Shown piece by piece: positions 10,946 to 18,999 of a stretch of 64,000 nt of DNA (its first letter is position 1; each line of letters opens with the position of its first letter). The DNA lies in NCBI GenBank assembly GCA_005893305.1, contig VBOZ01000012.1, positions 39,234 through 103,233 of the forward strand. The letters run 5' to 3'. Both the position numbers and the translations under genes were made by a program. Source of the stretch: Candidatus Eisenbacteria bacterium. GTDB taxonomy: Bacteria; Eisenbacteria; RBG-16-71-46; SZUA-252. A model generated the notes under the pieces. The model searched no databases. It saw only the letters and a program-made list of their open reading frames with translations, and was not told the DNA's origin.

Positions 10946-11281
10946 GAGAACACCTGCTCACGGGGCATCTCCTTCAAACTGCCTGGATCACAAACCAGGC
11001 TTTGATGGGGGTGCTCGTTTTATATCACGACACATTTCGTCGGCCGCAGAGGCTCGCAGCGCACGCGTGGGAGGGCAGGGAGTCTTTTGCGATTCCGGGT
11101 TCAGAATCGCTCTCGCTGTGACACGCACGGGGATGTGCCGGTGCCTCCGGTTGGGGCCGCGGAAGTTCGGTGATGTGACCTCCAAAACCCGTCAACAAAA
11201 TTCTTCGTGTCCTGCTGAAGAATTTAGAAAATTCCTCGTCCTCTTCTCGAATCCACGACGTTCGGGTAGGATCCCGGCTCC
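10946..11281. other. 336-bp divergent intergenic region
   Basis: Separates the HNH gene (minus) from a methyltransferase (plus). It contains a hairpin GCCTGG/CCAGGC at 10982-11001 in the presumed leader of the HNH gene and an AT-rich patch at 11029-11036 that reads TATAAA on the minus strand, a candidate -10 for that gene without a convincing -35. Nothing coding was recognised, although a GGGGCAT half-site of the HNH palindromes occurs near 10963. Confidence 0.45.
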
Positions 11282-12097
11282 ATGAGGAGCGAGCGGGACT
11301 ACGTCCTCGGCACCCATGACGAAGAGATCGAGCGCCTCGCACTCCAGAATCGCGTCTGGCGTCCGCGGACCCTCGACGCTTGGCGTCGTGCCGGGTTCAC
11401 GGTCGGGCAGACACTGATCGACATCGGATGCGGTCCGGGGTACGCGTCGATCGATCTCGCGGAGATCGTCGGCCGCTCGGGCAAGATCGTCGCGATCGAC
11501 CGGTCGCGGAGATTTCTGGACGCCCTCGAGTCGTCCCGCGAGCGGCTCTCGCTTCCTCAGATCGAGCCGCACGAGCTGGACCTGGACGAATCGCCGCTGC
11601 CTCAAATTCAAGCCGACGGAGCCTGGTCGCGCTGGGTCTTCGCGTTCGTCAAACGGCCGCGCGAGCTTCTGGAGCGCGTCGCCAAGCGGCTGAAGCCCGG
11701 GGCCCCCTGGGTGCTCTACGAGTACTTCCAGTATTCGACCTGGCAATTCGCGCCCCGCTCTCCCGTGATGGACGAGTTCGTCCGCGCCGTGATGGAGAGC
11801 TGGCGGGCCGCGGGAGGCGAGCCGGACATCGGCCTCGATCTGCCCCGTTGGCTCGAAGAGGTGGGGTTCGAGCTCAGGCAGCTCCGTCCCATCATCGACG
11901 TGGTCACGCCGAAGAGCTACGCGTGGGAGTGGCCGAAAGCCTTCGAGCAGGTGGGGCTGGATCGGCTGATCGACCTGGGCGCAGTAACCAAGGAGCGCGC
12001 CCGGACCATGGCGCAGGAATTCGCCGCGCGGAGCGCTGACCCGAACTCCCTCGTGATCGCGCCAGCCGTCCTCGAGATCATCGCCGTTCGGCGCTGA
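11282..12097 (+). CDS. Class I SAM-dependent methyltransferase
   Basis: The Rossmann-fold SAM motif LIDIGCGPGYASIDLAE is at residues 45-61, with the acidic end of strand beta-2 (IVAIDRS) near 74, and a post-motif region WVLYEYFQYSTW. Total 271 residues. The substrate cannot be read from the sequence; small-molecule or ubiquinone/menaquinone-type methyltransferases are the closest general pattern. ATG 11282 lies 10 bases after GTAGGAT, a poor ribosome-binding site. It stands alone between the HNH gene and the aminotransferase operon. Confidence 0.85.
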   Translation: MRSERDYVLGTHDEEIERLALQNRVWRPRTLDAWRRAGFTVGQTLIDIGCGPGYASIDLAEIVGRSGKIVAIDRSRRFLDALESSRERLSLPQIEPHELDLDESPLPQIQADGAWSRWVFAFVKRPRELLERVAKRLKPGAPWVLYEYFQYSTWQFAPRSPVMDEFVRAVMESWRAAGGEPDIGLDLPRWLEEVGFELRQLRPIIDVVTPKSYAWEWPKAFEQVGLDRLIDLGAVTKERARTMAQEFAARSADPNSLVIAPAVLEIIAVRR

Positions 12098-12156
12098 GGC
12101 AGGCGAATCGCAGCGCGCCATCAGGCGCTGAGGGGCGCCTCATAAGCCTAGCCACC

Positions 12157-12220
12157 CGCCCCTTGAAAGCGCCCACCCGCCTCGCCCCTTGAAAGCGCCC
12201 CCGCCCACCCCGCCCCTTGA
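12157..12220. repeat. Short direct repeats with 26-bp period
   Basis: CGCCCCTTGAAAGCGCCC occurs at 12157-12174 and again at 12183-12200; a shortened third copy (CGCCCCTTGA) begins at 12211. The spacing is 26 then 28 bp. They lie in the 157-bp gap before the aminotransferase gene. Function unknown; the regular phasing would also suit binding sites of a regulator. Confidence 0.75.
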
Positions 12221-12254
12221 CGCCCGTTCGTCCGCCCCGTTAACGTCGGGGGCT

Positions 12255-13460
12255 ATGGCGGAGATAGAACCCAGCAAGCGGCTTCAGGTCCTGCCGCGAT
12301 ACCTCTTTGCGGAGCTGGAGCGAAAGCGCCGAGACGCGGAGTCCGCGGGACGCGAGGTCTTCGATCTGTCGATCGGGGACCCCGACCTTCCTACGCCCCA
12401 GCCGATCCTCGATCAGCTCGCGGTGGCGGCCGTCGCGCCCCAGAATCACCGGTATCCGACCAGCGCGGGACTCCTCGAGGTGCGGTCGCGCATCGCGCAG
12501 TGGTTTCAGAAGCGCTACGGCGTATCGGTCGACCCGGCACGGGAGGTCGCGATCCTGATCGGGTCGAAGGAGGGGATCGGACATTTTCCGCTCGCGATCT
12601 TGAATCCCGGCGATGAGGCCTTGGTGCCCGATCCGGGCTATCCGGTCTACACGGCGGGGACCGTGTTCGCGGGAGCGACCCCGGTGCGCTTCCCGCTCCA
12701 GGAGGAGCAGGGATTCGTGCCCAAGATCTCGGACCTGGACCGGCTCGTGACCGACAAGACCCGCCTCGTGTTCGTGAACTATCCGAACAATCCCACCGGC
12801 GCGACCGCCCCGCTCGAGTTCTACAGTCTTCTCACGGATTGGGCGGTGCGGCGTGGGCTCCTGATCGTCAGCGACGCGGCGTACTCCGATCTCTATTACG
12901 ACGACGCGCCGCATTCCATCTTCGAGATCGCGGCCGCGCGCCCGCATTCGATCGAGTTTCACTCCTTCTCCAAGACCTTCAACATGACCGGATGGCGCAT
13001 CGGCTTCGTCGTGGGCGCGGCCCCGCTCGTCGAGGCGTTGGTCCGCCTCAAGGCGAACGTCGACTCGGGCGCGCCGCAGGCGATCCAGCTCGCTGCCTCG
13101 TGGGGGCTCTCGGCGCTCCCAACCCATGGTCCCGCGCTCCGCGCGGTCTACAAGGAGCGGCGCGATCTCGCGCTTCAGGCGCTCCGCCGGATGGGTTGCC
13201 AAATACGCACGCCGGGCGGCGCGTTCTACCTCTGGGGGCGCGTTCCCGCCGGCGAGTCGTCGATGGACTTCGCGTCCCGGGTCTTCGAGCAGACCGGCGT
13301 GCTCTTGACGCCTGGCATCGGCTTCGGGAGCGCGGGCGAAGGTTATTTCCGGATCGCGCTCACCTGCCCGGTCGAGAGCTTCGAGCGGGCCCTCGCGAAG
13401 CTCGAGGCGCTCCAGCCCTGGAAGGCGCCCCATGCCTCCGCGTCGCCGGCCGCGCGCTAA
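12255..13460 (+). CDS. Class I/II aminotransferase, LL-diaminopimelate aminotransferase-like
   Basis: PLP-dependent fold type I aminotransferase of 401 residues. The PLP lysine is Lys240 in HSFSKTFNMTGWRIGF; NYPNNPTGA (175-183) is the cofactor-ring binding loop, and SDAAYSDL supplies the Asp/Tyr pair. The segment GSKEGIGHFPLAILNPGD with VPDPGYPVY is characteristic of the DapL branch, which makes LL-diaminopimelate from tetrahydrodipicolinate and glutamate for lysine and peptidoglycan. Alanine-type aminotransferases (AlaC/YfdZ) share much of this, so the symbol is withheld. ATG 12255 with GGGGG just upstream is preferred to the earlier in-frame ATG at 12189, which lies in the repeat region. 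The end overlaps the next gene by 29 bp. Confidence 0.85.
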   Translation: MAEIEPSKRLQVLPRYLFAELERKRRDAESAGREVFDLSIGDPDLPTPQPILDQLAVAAVAPQNHRYPTSAGLLEVRSRIAQWFQKRYGVSVDPAREVAILIGSKEGIGHFPLAILNPGDEALVPDPGYPVYTAGTVFAGATPVRFPLQEEQGFVPKISDLDRLVTDKTRLVFVNYPNNPTGATAPLEFYSLLTDWAVRRGLLIVSDAAYSDLYYDDAPHSIFEIAAARPHSIEFHSFSKTFNMTGWRIGFVVGAAPLVEALVRLKANVDSGAPQAIQLAASWGLSALPTHGPALRAVYKERRDLALQALRRMGCQIRTPGGAFYLWGRVPAGESSMDFASRVFEQTGVLLTPGIGFGSAGEGYFRIALTCPVESFERALAKLEALQPWKAPHASASPAAR

Positions 13461-13902
13461 GGCGGGCCGCGTGGTCCGCGCCGCCCCCACCGCCCGCACC
13501 GCGCGCGCCGTTCGCGCCGCTCGCGTCGCGGGGCGAGCTGCATACGACTGGCTCCGGCTGATGGGAGTGCAGGCATACGGCCACCTTGGAGTGACGTCCA
13601 AGGAGCGCGATCTGGGCCAGCGGGTCGAGGTCGACATCGAGATCGCCTACGAGGCGTCCGCGCGTCGCCGCCCCGATTCGCTCGAATCGTTCGTGGACTA
13701 CGAGGACCTGGGAAAGCTCGTGCGGGCCCGGATCGAGATGTCGCGTTGCAAGCTCATCGAGACGTTGGCCGAGGAGGTCGCGCTCGCGCTACTCAAAGAG
13801 TTCCAGACGCCGCGCGTCCGGGTCCGCCTCCGGAAACTTCATATTCCGGTGGCCGGATTCAGCGGCATTCCCGAAGTGGAGATCGAGAGGGCACGGGCGT
13901 GA
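13432..13902 (+). CDS. folB: Dihydroneopterin aldolase
   Basis: Folate pathway enzyme cleaving dihydroneopterin to 6-hydroxymethyl-dihydropterin; its product is the substrate of the next gene, folK. The family core runs from LRLMGVQAYGHLGV to the C-terminus and includes the pterin-binding segment ERDLGQ, with FVDYEDL in the middle and IETLAEEVA near the end. Core length is about 118 residues, as usual. The ATG at 13432 adds an Arg/Ala-rich 37-residue leader, so an internal start (GTG 13471 or ATG 13561) is also possible. The stop overlaps the folK GTG. Confidence 0.9.
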   Translation: MPPRRRPRAKAGRVVRAAPTARTARAVRAARVAGRAAYDWLRLMGVQAYGHLGVTSKERDLGQRVEVDIEIAYEASARRRPDSLESFVDYEDLGKLVRARIEMSRCKLIETLAEEVALALLKEFQTPRVRVRLRKLHIPVAGFSGIPEVEIERARA

Positions 13903-14396
13903 CGCGGGTGTTCGTCGGCATCGGATCGAACCTGGGCGACCGGGAGTACCTCATCCGGAAGGCCGTCGGGGAGCTTCGCGCGCTGCCCGTGACCGCGCTT
14001 GTCCGGGTCTCGTCGCTATACGACACCGACCCGGTCGGCGAGATCGAGCAGCCGCCCTTCCTGAACGCGGTCGCCTGGCTCGAGACCGAGCTCGAAGCGC
14101 GGGCCCTCCTCTGGCAGCTCCTCCTGATCGAGCAGCGGATGGGGCGCGTCCGCGCGCAGCGCTGGGGCCCACGGTCGATCGACCTCGACCTTCTCTTCTT
14201 TGGAGACACGTCGCTCGACGAGCCCGACCTCAAGCTTCCGCACCCCGAGGCGCACCGCCGTGCGTTCGTGCTGTATCCGCTCCAGGAGCTGGATCCCGAT
14301 TTCCTGCACCCCCTGACGCGCGAGCACATCCGCAAACTGATACGCCGGCTCGACCCCACTCCCTCCGTCCGCAAGGGCGGCCGTTTCTGGTACTGA
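13899..14396 (+). CDS. folK: 2-amino-4-hydroxy-6-hydroxymethyldihydropteridine pyrophosphokinase
   Basis: Transfers pyrophosphate from ATP to hydroxymethyl-dihydropterin before dihydropteroate synthase. Signatures: FVGIGSNLGDR at the N-terminus, SSLYDTDPVG, and the Mg/ATP loop RWGPRSIDLDLLFFG, followed by LPHPEAHRRAFVLYPL. Length is 165. GTG 13899 overlaps the folB stop. It is followed 10 bp later by a deoxynucleoside kinase, an order seen in several unrelated phyla. Confidence 0.96.
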   Translation: MTRVFVGIGSNLGDREYLIRKAVGELRALPVTALVRVSSLYDTDPVGEIEQPPFLNAVAWLETELEARALLWQLLLIEQRMGRVRAQRWGPRSIDLDLLFFGDTSLDEPDLKLPHPEAHRRAFVLYPLQELDPDFLHPLTREHIRKLIRRLDPTPSVRKGGRFWY

Positions 14397-14406
14397 GGCG
14401 GAACGC

Positions 14407-15066
14407 GTGACCTCGGCGCTCGGCCGCTACATCGCGATCGAAGGGGTGATCGGGGTGGGGAAGACCTCGCTCGCCAAGCTCCTGGCCGAGCGCTTCCACG
14501 CGCGGCTCGTTCTGGAAGAGCCAGAGGCGAATCCGTTCCTTCCGGATTTCTACAAGGATCCCCGGCGCTACGCGTTCCAGACGCAGATGTTCTTCCTCGT
14601 CAGCCGCTACAAGGATCTGCGCGAGCGAGTTCACCCCGATCTCTTTCACGAAGGAATCGTGGCGGACTATCTCTTCCAGAAGGATCGCATTTTCGCGAAC
14701 CTGAACCTGAACGATCGGGAGCTGACGCTCTATAACGCGATCGCGCCGCAGCTCGAGGCCGAGGTCCCGACGCCCGACCTGGTCGTCTATCTCCAGGCGA
14801 GCCCCGAGGTCATCGCTCAGCGGGTGCAACAACGGGGGCGCCAGTACGAGCGGCTGATGGATCCGAAGTACACGGCGACGCTCACGGAAGCGTACAATTA
14901 CTTCTTCTTCCACTATCGCGAGGCACCGCTTCTGGTGGTCAGCACCGACGAGATGAACTTCGTCGACCGCCGCTCGGACCTCGAGGATCTCATCCACCGG
15001 GTCGAGCAGCATCGCGAGGGGGTCGCCTACGTGAATCCAGGCGCGCGGGCGGGGGAGGGGCGTTGA
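14407..15066 (+). CDS. Deoxynucleoside kinase (dAK/dGK family)
   Basis: Salvage kinase that phosphorylates deoxynucleosides. P-loop GVIGVGKT at residues 13-20, EEPEANPFLPDFY acidic substrate motif, and the arginine-rich lid QQRGRQYER near 137-145. A length of 219 fits bacterial deoxyadenosine/deoxyguanosine kinases such as B. subtilis Dck/Dgk. The start is GTG 14407; the ORF's stop overlaps the panB TTG. Which deoxynucleoside is preferred cannot be told from the sequence. Confidence 0.88.
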   Translation: MTSALGRYIAIEGVIGVGKTSLAKLLAERFHARLVLEEPEANPFLPDFYKDPRRYAFQTQMFFLVSRYKDLRERVHPDLFHEGIVADYLFQKDRIFANLNLNDRELTLYNAIAPQLEAEVPTPDLVVYLQASPEVIAQRVQQRGRQYERLMDPKYTATLTEAYNYFFFHYREAPLLVVSTDEMNFVDRRSDLEDLIHRVEQHREGVAYVNPGARAGEGR

Positions 15067-16004
15067 CGCCTCGGACGCCCGATTCCAGCCAGGGCCCCGC
15101 CGGCGCCCGCGACGCAGGCGCCCGCCCCGCCGGAGCCCGGGACGCAGGCGCCCGCGACGCCCGCCCCAAGGTGACCGTGCGTACCTTCCGCGAGATGAAG
15201 CAGCGGGGGGAGAAGATCACCTCGGTCACGGCGTACGACTACCCGACGGCGCGGCTCGCCGACGAAGCGTCGATCGACCTCATCCTCGTCGGCGACTCGC
15301 TCGGGATGGTGGTCCTCGGATACGACACCACGATCCCGGTCACCATGGCCGAGATGATGCACCACCTCCGCGCCGTGGTCCGCGCCCAGCCTCGCGCCCT
15401 CGTCGTGGCCGATCTTCCGTTCGCTTCCTTCCAGGCGGGTCCAGAGGACGCCGTCCGGAACAGCGCTCGCTTCATCAAGCGCGGGTCCGAGGCGGTGAAG
15501 CTGGAGGGCGGGAAGCGCGTGCTGCCCCAGGTCGAGGCGATCCTCGCGGCCGACATCCCCGTCCTCGGGCATCTCGGCCTCACGCCTCAGTCGGTCCATC
15601 GCTTCGGCGGGTATCGGGTCCAGGCGCGCGGCCGCGAAGCGGGCGCGGCGCTCCTCGAGGACGCGCTCGCGCTCGAGCGCGCCGGCTGCTTCGCGATCGT
15701 GCTCGAGGGAATCCCGCTCGAGCTGGGCGCCGAGGTGACCCGCGCGCTCCAGATCCCGACCATCGGGATCGGCGCCGGCGCCGACTGCGACGGCCAGGTG
15801 CTGGTCCTCCACGACCTGATCGGGCTCTCCTTCTCAAAGCCCGCCAAATTCGTCCGCCGCTACGCCGACGTGGCGGGGACGATTCGCGGCGCGCTCACGA
15901 CGTTTCGAGAGGACGTGCGGGCCGGACGCTACCCGGCGGCCGCGGAGAGCTACGCCGCCGCCCCGGAAGCAGCCTCTCCCGAGAAAGATCCTTGCGCCTC
16001 GTGA
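15063..16004 (+). CDS. panB: 3-methyl-2-oxobutanoate hydroxymethyltransferase
   Basis: Makes ketopantoate from alpha-ketoisovalerate and methylene-THF, the committed step of pantothenate synthesis. The core starts at VTVRTFREMKQRGEKI and contains the metal-site aspartate in ILVGDSLGMV, KLEGG, and the catalytic glutamate in VLEGIP. The first 35 residues are a repeated Ala-Arg-Asp-Gly stretch encoded by imperfect 15-bp repeats (15105-15160). Start TTG 15063 overlaps the kinase stop (TTGA); a later start is possible because the leader is low complexity. The 3' end overlaps panC by 13 bp. Confidence 0.95.
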   Translation: MTPRTPDSSQGPAGARDAGARPAGARDAGARDARPKVTVRTFREMKQRGEKITSVTAYDYPTARLADEASIDLILVGDSLGMVVLGYDTTIPVTMAEMMHHLRAVVRAQPRALVVADLPFASFQAGPEDAVRNSARFIKRGSEAVKLEGGKRVLPQVEAILAADIPVLGHLGLTPQSVHRFGGYRVQARGREAGAALLEDALALERAGCFAIVLEGIPLELGAEVTRALQIPTIGIGAGADCDGQVLVLHDLIGLSFSKPAKFVRRYADVAGTIRGALTTFREDVRAGRYPAAAESYAAAPEAASPEKDPCAS

Positions 16005-16855
16005 GCCGCCCCGCGGCGATGCGCGAGCTTTCCCGCCGCGCGCGCAGGAGCGGCGAGTCGATCGGCTTCGTCCCCACGATGGGCGCGCTCCACGCGGGAC
16101 ACCTCTCGCTGATGCGCCGCGCCCGCCGCGAGAACCGCAGGCTCGCCGTGAGCGTCTTCGTGAACCCGCTTCAATTCGGCCCCCACGAGGACTTCGCCCG
16201 CTACCCGCGGAACGAATTACAAGACTTGCGCCTCTCCCGCGAGGAAGGGTGCGATTGGCTCTTCATGCCGTCCCCGCGGGGCATCTATCCTCCCGGGTTC
16301 GCGACGCGCGTCGTGCCCGGGCCGATCGGGGACCAGTGGGAGGGGGCTGCACGGCCGGGGCATTTCGGCGGCGTGCTCACCGTCGTGCTCAAGCTGCTCG
16401 AGATGGTCGAGCCGGACACGATCTACCTGGGTCAGAAGGACGCCCAGCAGGCGGCCCTCGTGACGCAGATGGTGCGCGACCTCGATCTCCCGGTGCGCGT
16501 CGTGGTCTGTCCCACGGTGCGGGAGCGGGATGGGCTGGCGCTCTCCTCTCGAAACGTATTCCTGACCGCCTCGGAGCGGGAGCGGGCCCGCGGCATCGTC
16601 GTCGCGCTCCGCGCGGGAAAGCAGGTCGCGCGGGCGGGGCGCCGTGACGCGGCCGCGATCGTGGCGGAGACGCGCCGTGCGCTGGTGCGCGAAGCGGCGC
16701 CCGACCGGATCGATTACGTCGGGGTCGTCGATCCCAAGAGCTTCGAGCCGCTCCCGCGCCTCACCCGTCGCGGGCTCCTGATCGCCGCGGTCCGGATCGG
16801 CAAGACGAGGTTGATCGACAACATGCCGATCGTGGCGCCCGGCGGGGGCCGCTGA
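15992..16855 (+). CDS. panC: Pantothenate synthetase
   Basis: ATP-dependent ligation of pantoate and beta-alanine. HIGH-like nucleotidyltransferase motif LHAGH in VPTMGALHAGHLSL, VFVNPLQFGPHEDF, GQKDAQQ and the LSSRN loop are intact. Length 287. The start is TTG 15992 with GAGAAAG upstream; GTG 16001 is an alternative. Together with panB and coaX this window supplies three CoA-pathway steps. No panD was seen. The stop sits inside a 20-bp duplication that precedes the next gene. Confidence 0.95.
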   Translation: MRLVSRPAAMRELSRRARRSGESIGFVPTMGALHAGHLSLMRRARRENRRLAVSVFVNPLQFGPHEDFARYPRNELQDLRLSREEGCDWLFMPSPRGIYPPGFATRVVPGPIGDQWEGAARPGHFGGVLTVVLKLLEMVEPDTIYLGQKDAQQAALVTQMVRDLDLPVRVVVCPTVRERDGLALSSRNVFLTASERERARGIVVALRAGKQVARAGRRDAAAIVAETRRALVREAAPDRIDYVGVVDPKSFEPLPRLTRRGLLIAAVRIGKTRLIDNMPIVAPGGGR

Positions 16856-16896
16856 GATGGCCGCGCCGCGGGGAGACCGCTGAGATGGTCGCGCCG
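16849..16896. repeat. Duplicated 20-bp junction between panC and the uridylyltransferase gene
   Basis: CCGCTGAGATGGCCGCGCCG at 16849-16868 recurs with one change at 16877-16896. Each copy carries a TGA and an ATG; the first ATG (16857) opens an 8-codon frame that ends at 16881-16883, and the second (16885) starts the real gene. Confidence 0.85.
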
Positions 16897-17643
16897 TTCA
16901 CCGGAGTGATCCTGGCCGCGGGGCTCGGGAAGCGTATGAACTCGGATCTTCCCAAGGTGCTCCATCCGGCCCTGGGACGACCCCTGGTCTCCCACGTTCT
17001 CGACCAGCTCGCGCCGCTCCACCCGGTGCGGCTGATCGTGGTTGTGGGGCACCGGGAGGAGCTGGTGCGGTCGGCGTTGAACGACCGCGATCTCCACTTC
17101 GTCACGCAGTCGCCGCAGCTCGGCACCGGGCACGCGGTCCAGATGGCGTGGGAAGAGGTGGAGCGGGGAGCCGAGAAGGGAGGCGAGACCGTGCTGGTTC
17201 TCGCCGGCGACATGCCCCTGGTCCGGACCATGACCCTCCGCCGCCTGCTCGAGCGGCACGTCGCGGACATGAGCGGCGCCACGTTCCTCTCGGGGGAGCT
17301 CGACGCCCCCTCCGGCTACGGGCGCGTCGTCCGGGACCGCCGGGGCGACTTCGTGAAGATCGTCGAGGAGAAGGACGCGACGGCGGCGGAGCGGAAGATC
17401 GCGGAGGTGAACTCCGGGGTCTACGCGTTCCAGCGAAAGGCCCTCGGCGAGGCCCTCGGCTTGCTCCGCGCCGACAATACCCAGAAGGAGTATTATCTGA
17501 CCGATACGCTCGCGATCTTGAAGGGACGGGGGATGCGGGTCGGGATCGTCCAGGCCTCGGACCCCCGCGAGCTGTTTGGCGTGAACACGCCCGAGCAGCT
17601 CTCCTTGGTCGACGAGACCCTGCGCGCCTGGGGGGAGAGCTGA
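16885..17643 (+). CDS. GlmU-like uridylyltransferase, nucleotidyltransferase domain only
   Basis: Nucleotidyltransferase expected to form UDP-GlcNAc from GlcNAc-1-phosphate and UTP. The signature ILAAGLGKRMNSDLPKVLHP, GTGHAVQ, GDMPL and EVNSGVYAF are those of the GlmU N-terminal domain, and the ending VNTPEQL matches the family's domain boundary. At 252 residues the left-handed beta-helix acetyltransferase domain (about 200 residues in GlmU) is absent, and the next gene is unrelated. The acetylation step must therefore come from another protein, or this enzyme uses another sugar phosphate. ATG 16885 is preceded by GGGGAGA. Confidence 0.85.
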   Translation: MVAPFTGVILAAGLGKRMNSDLPKVLHPALGRPLVSHVLDQLAPLHPVRLIVVVGHREELVRSALNDRDLHFVTQSPQLGTGHAVQMAWEEVERGAEKGGETVLVLAGDMPLVRTMTLRRLLERHVADMSGATFLSGELDAPSGYGRVVRDRRGDFVKIVEEKDATAAERKIAEVNSGVYAFQRKALGEALGLLRADNTQKEYYLTDTLAILKGRGMRVGIVQASDPRELFGVNTPEQLSLVDETLRAWGES

Positions 17644-17644
17644 G

Positions 17645-18166
17645 ATGGAGCGGCTCTGGGCGCCGTGGCGCATGGAGTACATCGCGGAGGCTTCGGGCAA
17701 GCGCGCGAAAAAGGCGAAGTGCCTCTTCTGTTCGCTCGGCCGGGCGAAGCCGGGACCCGGGAATCTCGTGCTGGCCCGCACGCCGCAGGTCCTCGTGATG
17801 CTGAACCTCTACCCTTATAATGTGGGGCACGTGATGGTGGCCCCGATTCGGCATCGAGGGTCGCTCGCCAAGCTCGCGCCGGAAGAGTCGCTGGAGCTGA
17901 CCGAGTGGCTCGGCAAGATCGAGCAGGCGCTGAAGCGTGAGTACCGGCCGCACGGGTTCAATCTGGGGATGAACCTGGGGCGCACGGCGGGGGCGGGGGT
18001 GCTGGGGCACCTTCACTGGCACGTCGTGCCGCGCTGGAACGGCGACACCAATTTCATGCCGGTGATCGCGGGGACGAAGGTGCTCCCCGAATCGCTGAAC
18101 CGAACGTACCGGCGGCTTCAGGCCGCGCTCGGTGGCCGCGCGGCCGCCGGGCGGCGGCGACGCTGA
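17645..18166 (+). CDS. HIT family protein (diadenosine tetraphosphate phosphorylase/hydrolase-like)
   Basis: Histidine-triad nucleotide hydrolase or transferase. The triad HLHWHVVPRW is near residues 120-129; the N-terminus MERLWAPWRMEYI and a CLFC pair are typical of the group often annotated as Ap4A phosphorylase. 173 residues with an Arg-rich C-terminus. It starts two bases after the previous stop, so the genes are co-translated. The natural substrate is unknown. Confidence 0.87.
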   Translation: MERLWAPWRMEYIAEASGKRAKKAKCLFCSLGRAKPGPGNLVLARTPQVLVMLNLYPYNVGHVMVAPIRHRGSLAKLAPEESLELTEWLGKIEQALKREYRPHGFNLGMNLGRTAGAGVLGHLHWHVVPRWNGDTNFMPVIAGTKVLPESLNRTYRRLQAALGGRAAAGRRRR

Positions 18167-18184
18167 CGGCCGGACGCCCGGACG

Positions 18185-18604
18185 GTGGCCAAGAAGGAAA
18201 GCCGCGAATCGAAGACGCTCGACATCGCGATCGCGACACTCTTCGTCCTGATTGCGGGGTTCGCGGTGTCGGTGGCGCTCCGCGTCGGTCCGCAGCCGAT
18301 GGGGAAGCCAAAGCATCCGATCCGGATTGAGCTCCTGAACGGGAGCGGCCGGCCCGGCCTCGCGGGGGATCTGGCGTCGTACCTCCGCGACGGCGGATTC
18401 GACGTGATCGAGGTGAGCAACGCGGATCGGGCCGATTACCGGAACACCCTCGTGGTGTGCCGGACCGAGGCGCCGGAGCCGGGCAAGATCGTGGCCGAGT
18501 ACCTGGGCACGCGGCACGTGATCCAGCAGATCGGGACCCAGGAGATGATCGAAGTCACGGTGATCGTGGGCCGCGACGCGCGGCGCTGGACGCAGCCGCG
18601 TTAG
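18185..18604 (+). CDS. Membrane-anchored LytR_C domain protein
   Basis: 139 residues: a short Lys-rich cytoplasmic start, one transmembrane helix (about residues 12-30, IAIATLFVLIAGFAVSVAL), then an extracytoplasmic LytR_C-type domain starting IRIELLNGSGRPGLAGDLA. This domain occurs at the C-terminus of LytR-CpsA-Psr cell-wall ligases and also alone; by itself it has no known catalytic residues. GTG start at 18185. Located between the HIT gene and tatA. Confidence 0.8.
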   Translation: MAKKESRESKTLDIAIATLFVLIAGFAVSVALRVGPQPMGKPKHPIRIELLNGSGRPGLAGDLASYLRDGGFDVIEVSNADRADYRNTLVVCRTEAPEPGKIVAEYLGTRHVIQQIGTQEMIEVTVIVGRDARRWTQPR

Positions 18605-18656
18605 ACCACCACGGAGCCTCCCCAAAGGAAGGCTCAGAGAGGCGGGGTTTCAGCAA

Positions 18657-18866
18657 ATGTTCAATCTGGGTCCACAGGAGCTCTTCTGGCTCTTTCTCAT
18701 CGTGCTGTTCATCTTCGGAGCGAAGCGCATCCCGGAGATCGGACGTTCGATCGGGAAAGGGATTCAGGAGTTCAAGCGGGGCATGAAGGAAGTCGAAACC
18801 GAGCTCACGACCACCGAGAAGAAGTCGGTGGGTGATGGCACGGCGGAGGAGCACCGGAAGAGCTGA
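18657..18866 (+). CDS. tatA: Twin-arginine translocase subunit TatA/TatE
   Basis: Pore-forming Tat subunit: single N-terminal membrane helix (LGPQELFWLFLIVLFIFGAK), the hinge FGAKRIPEIGRSIGKGI and an amphipathic charged helix, 69 residues in total. Together with tatC at 4.96 kb this may form the translocon. The short length and FGAKRIPE hinge favour TatA over TatB. A terminator follows 50 bp downstream. Confidence 0.95.
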   Translation: MFNLGPQELFWLFLIVLFIFGAKRIPEIGRSIGKGIQEFKRGMKEVETELTTTEKKSVGDGTAEEHRKS

Positions 18867-18915
18867 GGAAGCACGCTGGAGCCGAGACGGAGCTCAAAAC
18901 GGAACTCCAAAGAGA

Positions 18916-18957
18916 AGCGGCGGGACCAGGTGTACCCAGGACCCGCCGCTCTATCTT
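18916..18957. terminator. Bidirectional terminator between tatA and the PpiD gene
   Basis: AGCGGCGGG at 18916-18924 pairs with CCCGCCGCT at 18942-18950, extended by CC/GG across one mismatch. CTATCTTTT follows on the plus strand. It lies between convergent genes; the minus-strand side lacks a long T-run, so it is probably stronger for tatA. Confidence 0.75.
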
Positions 18958-18999
18958 TTGCGTTCTTGGACGGCGGCCGAAGCCGCCGCCCGCCAGCGT

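Noticed and set aside
10860..11285. 141-codon plus-strand frame across the HNH/methyltransferase gap
   Set aside because: No ribosome-binding site or motif, and it runs through the HNH gene's 5' end and leader.
16857..16883. Eight-codon frame before the uridylyltransferase as a leader peptide
   Set aside because: Better explained by the adjacent 20-bp duplication; no attenuator hairpin was seen.
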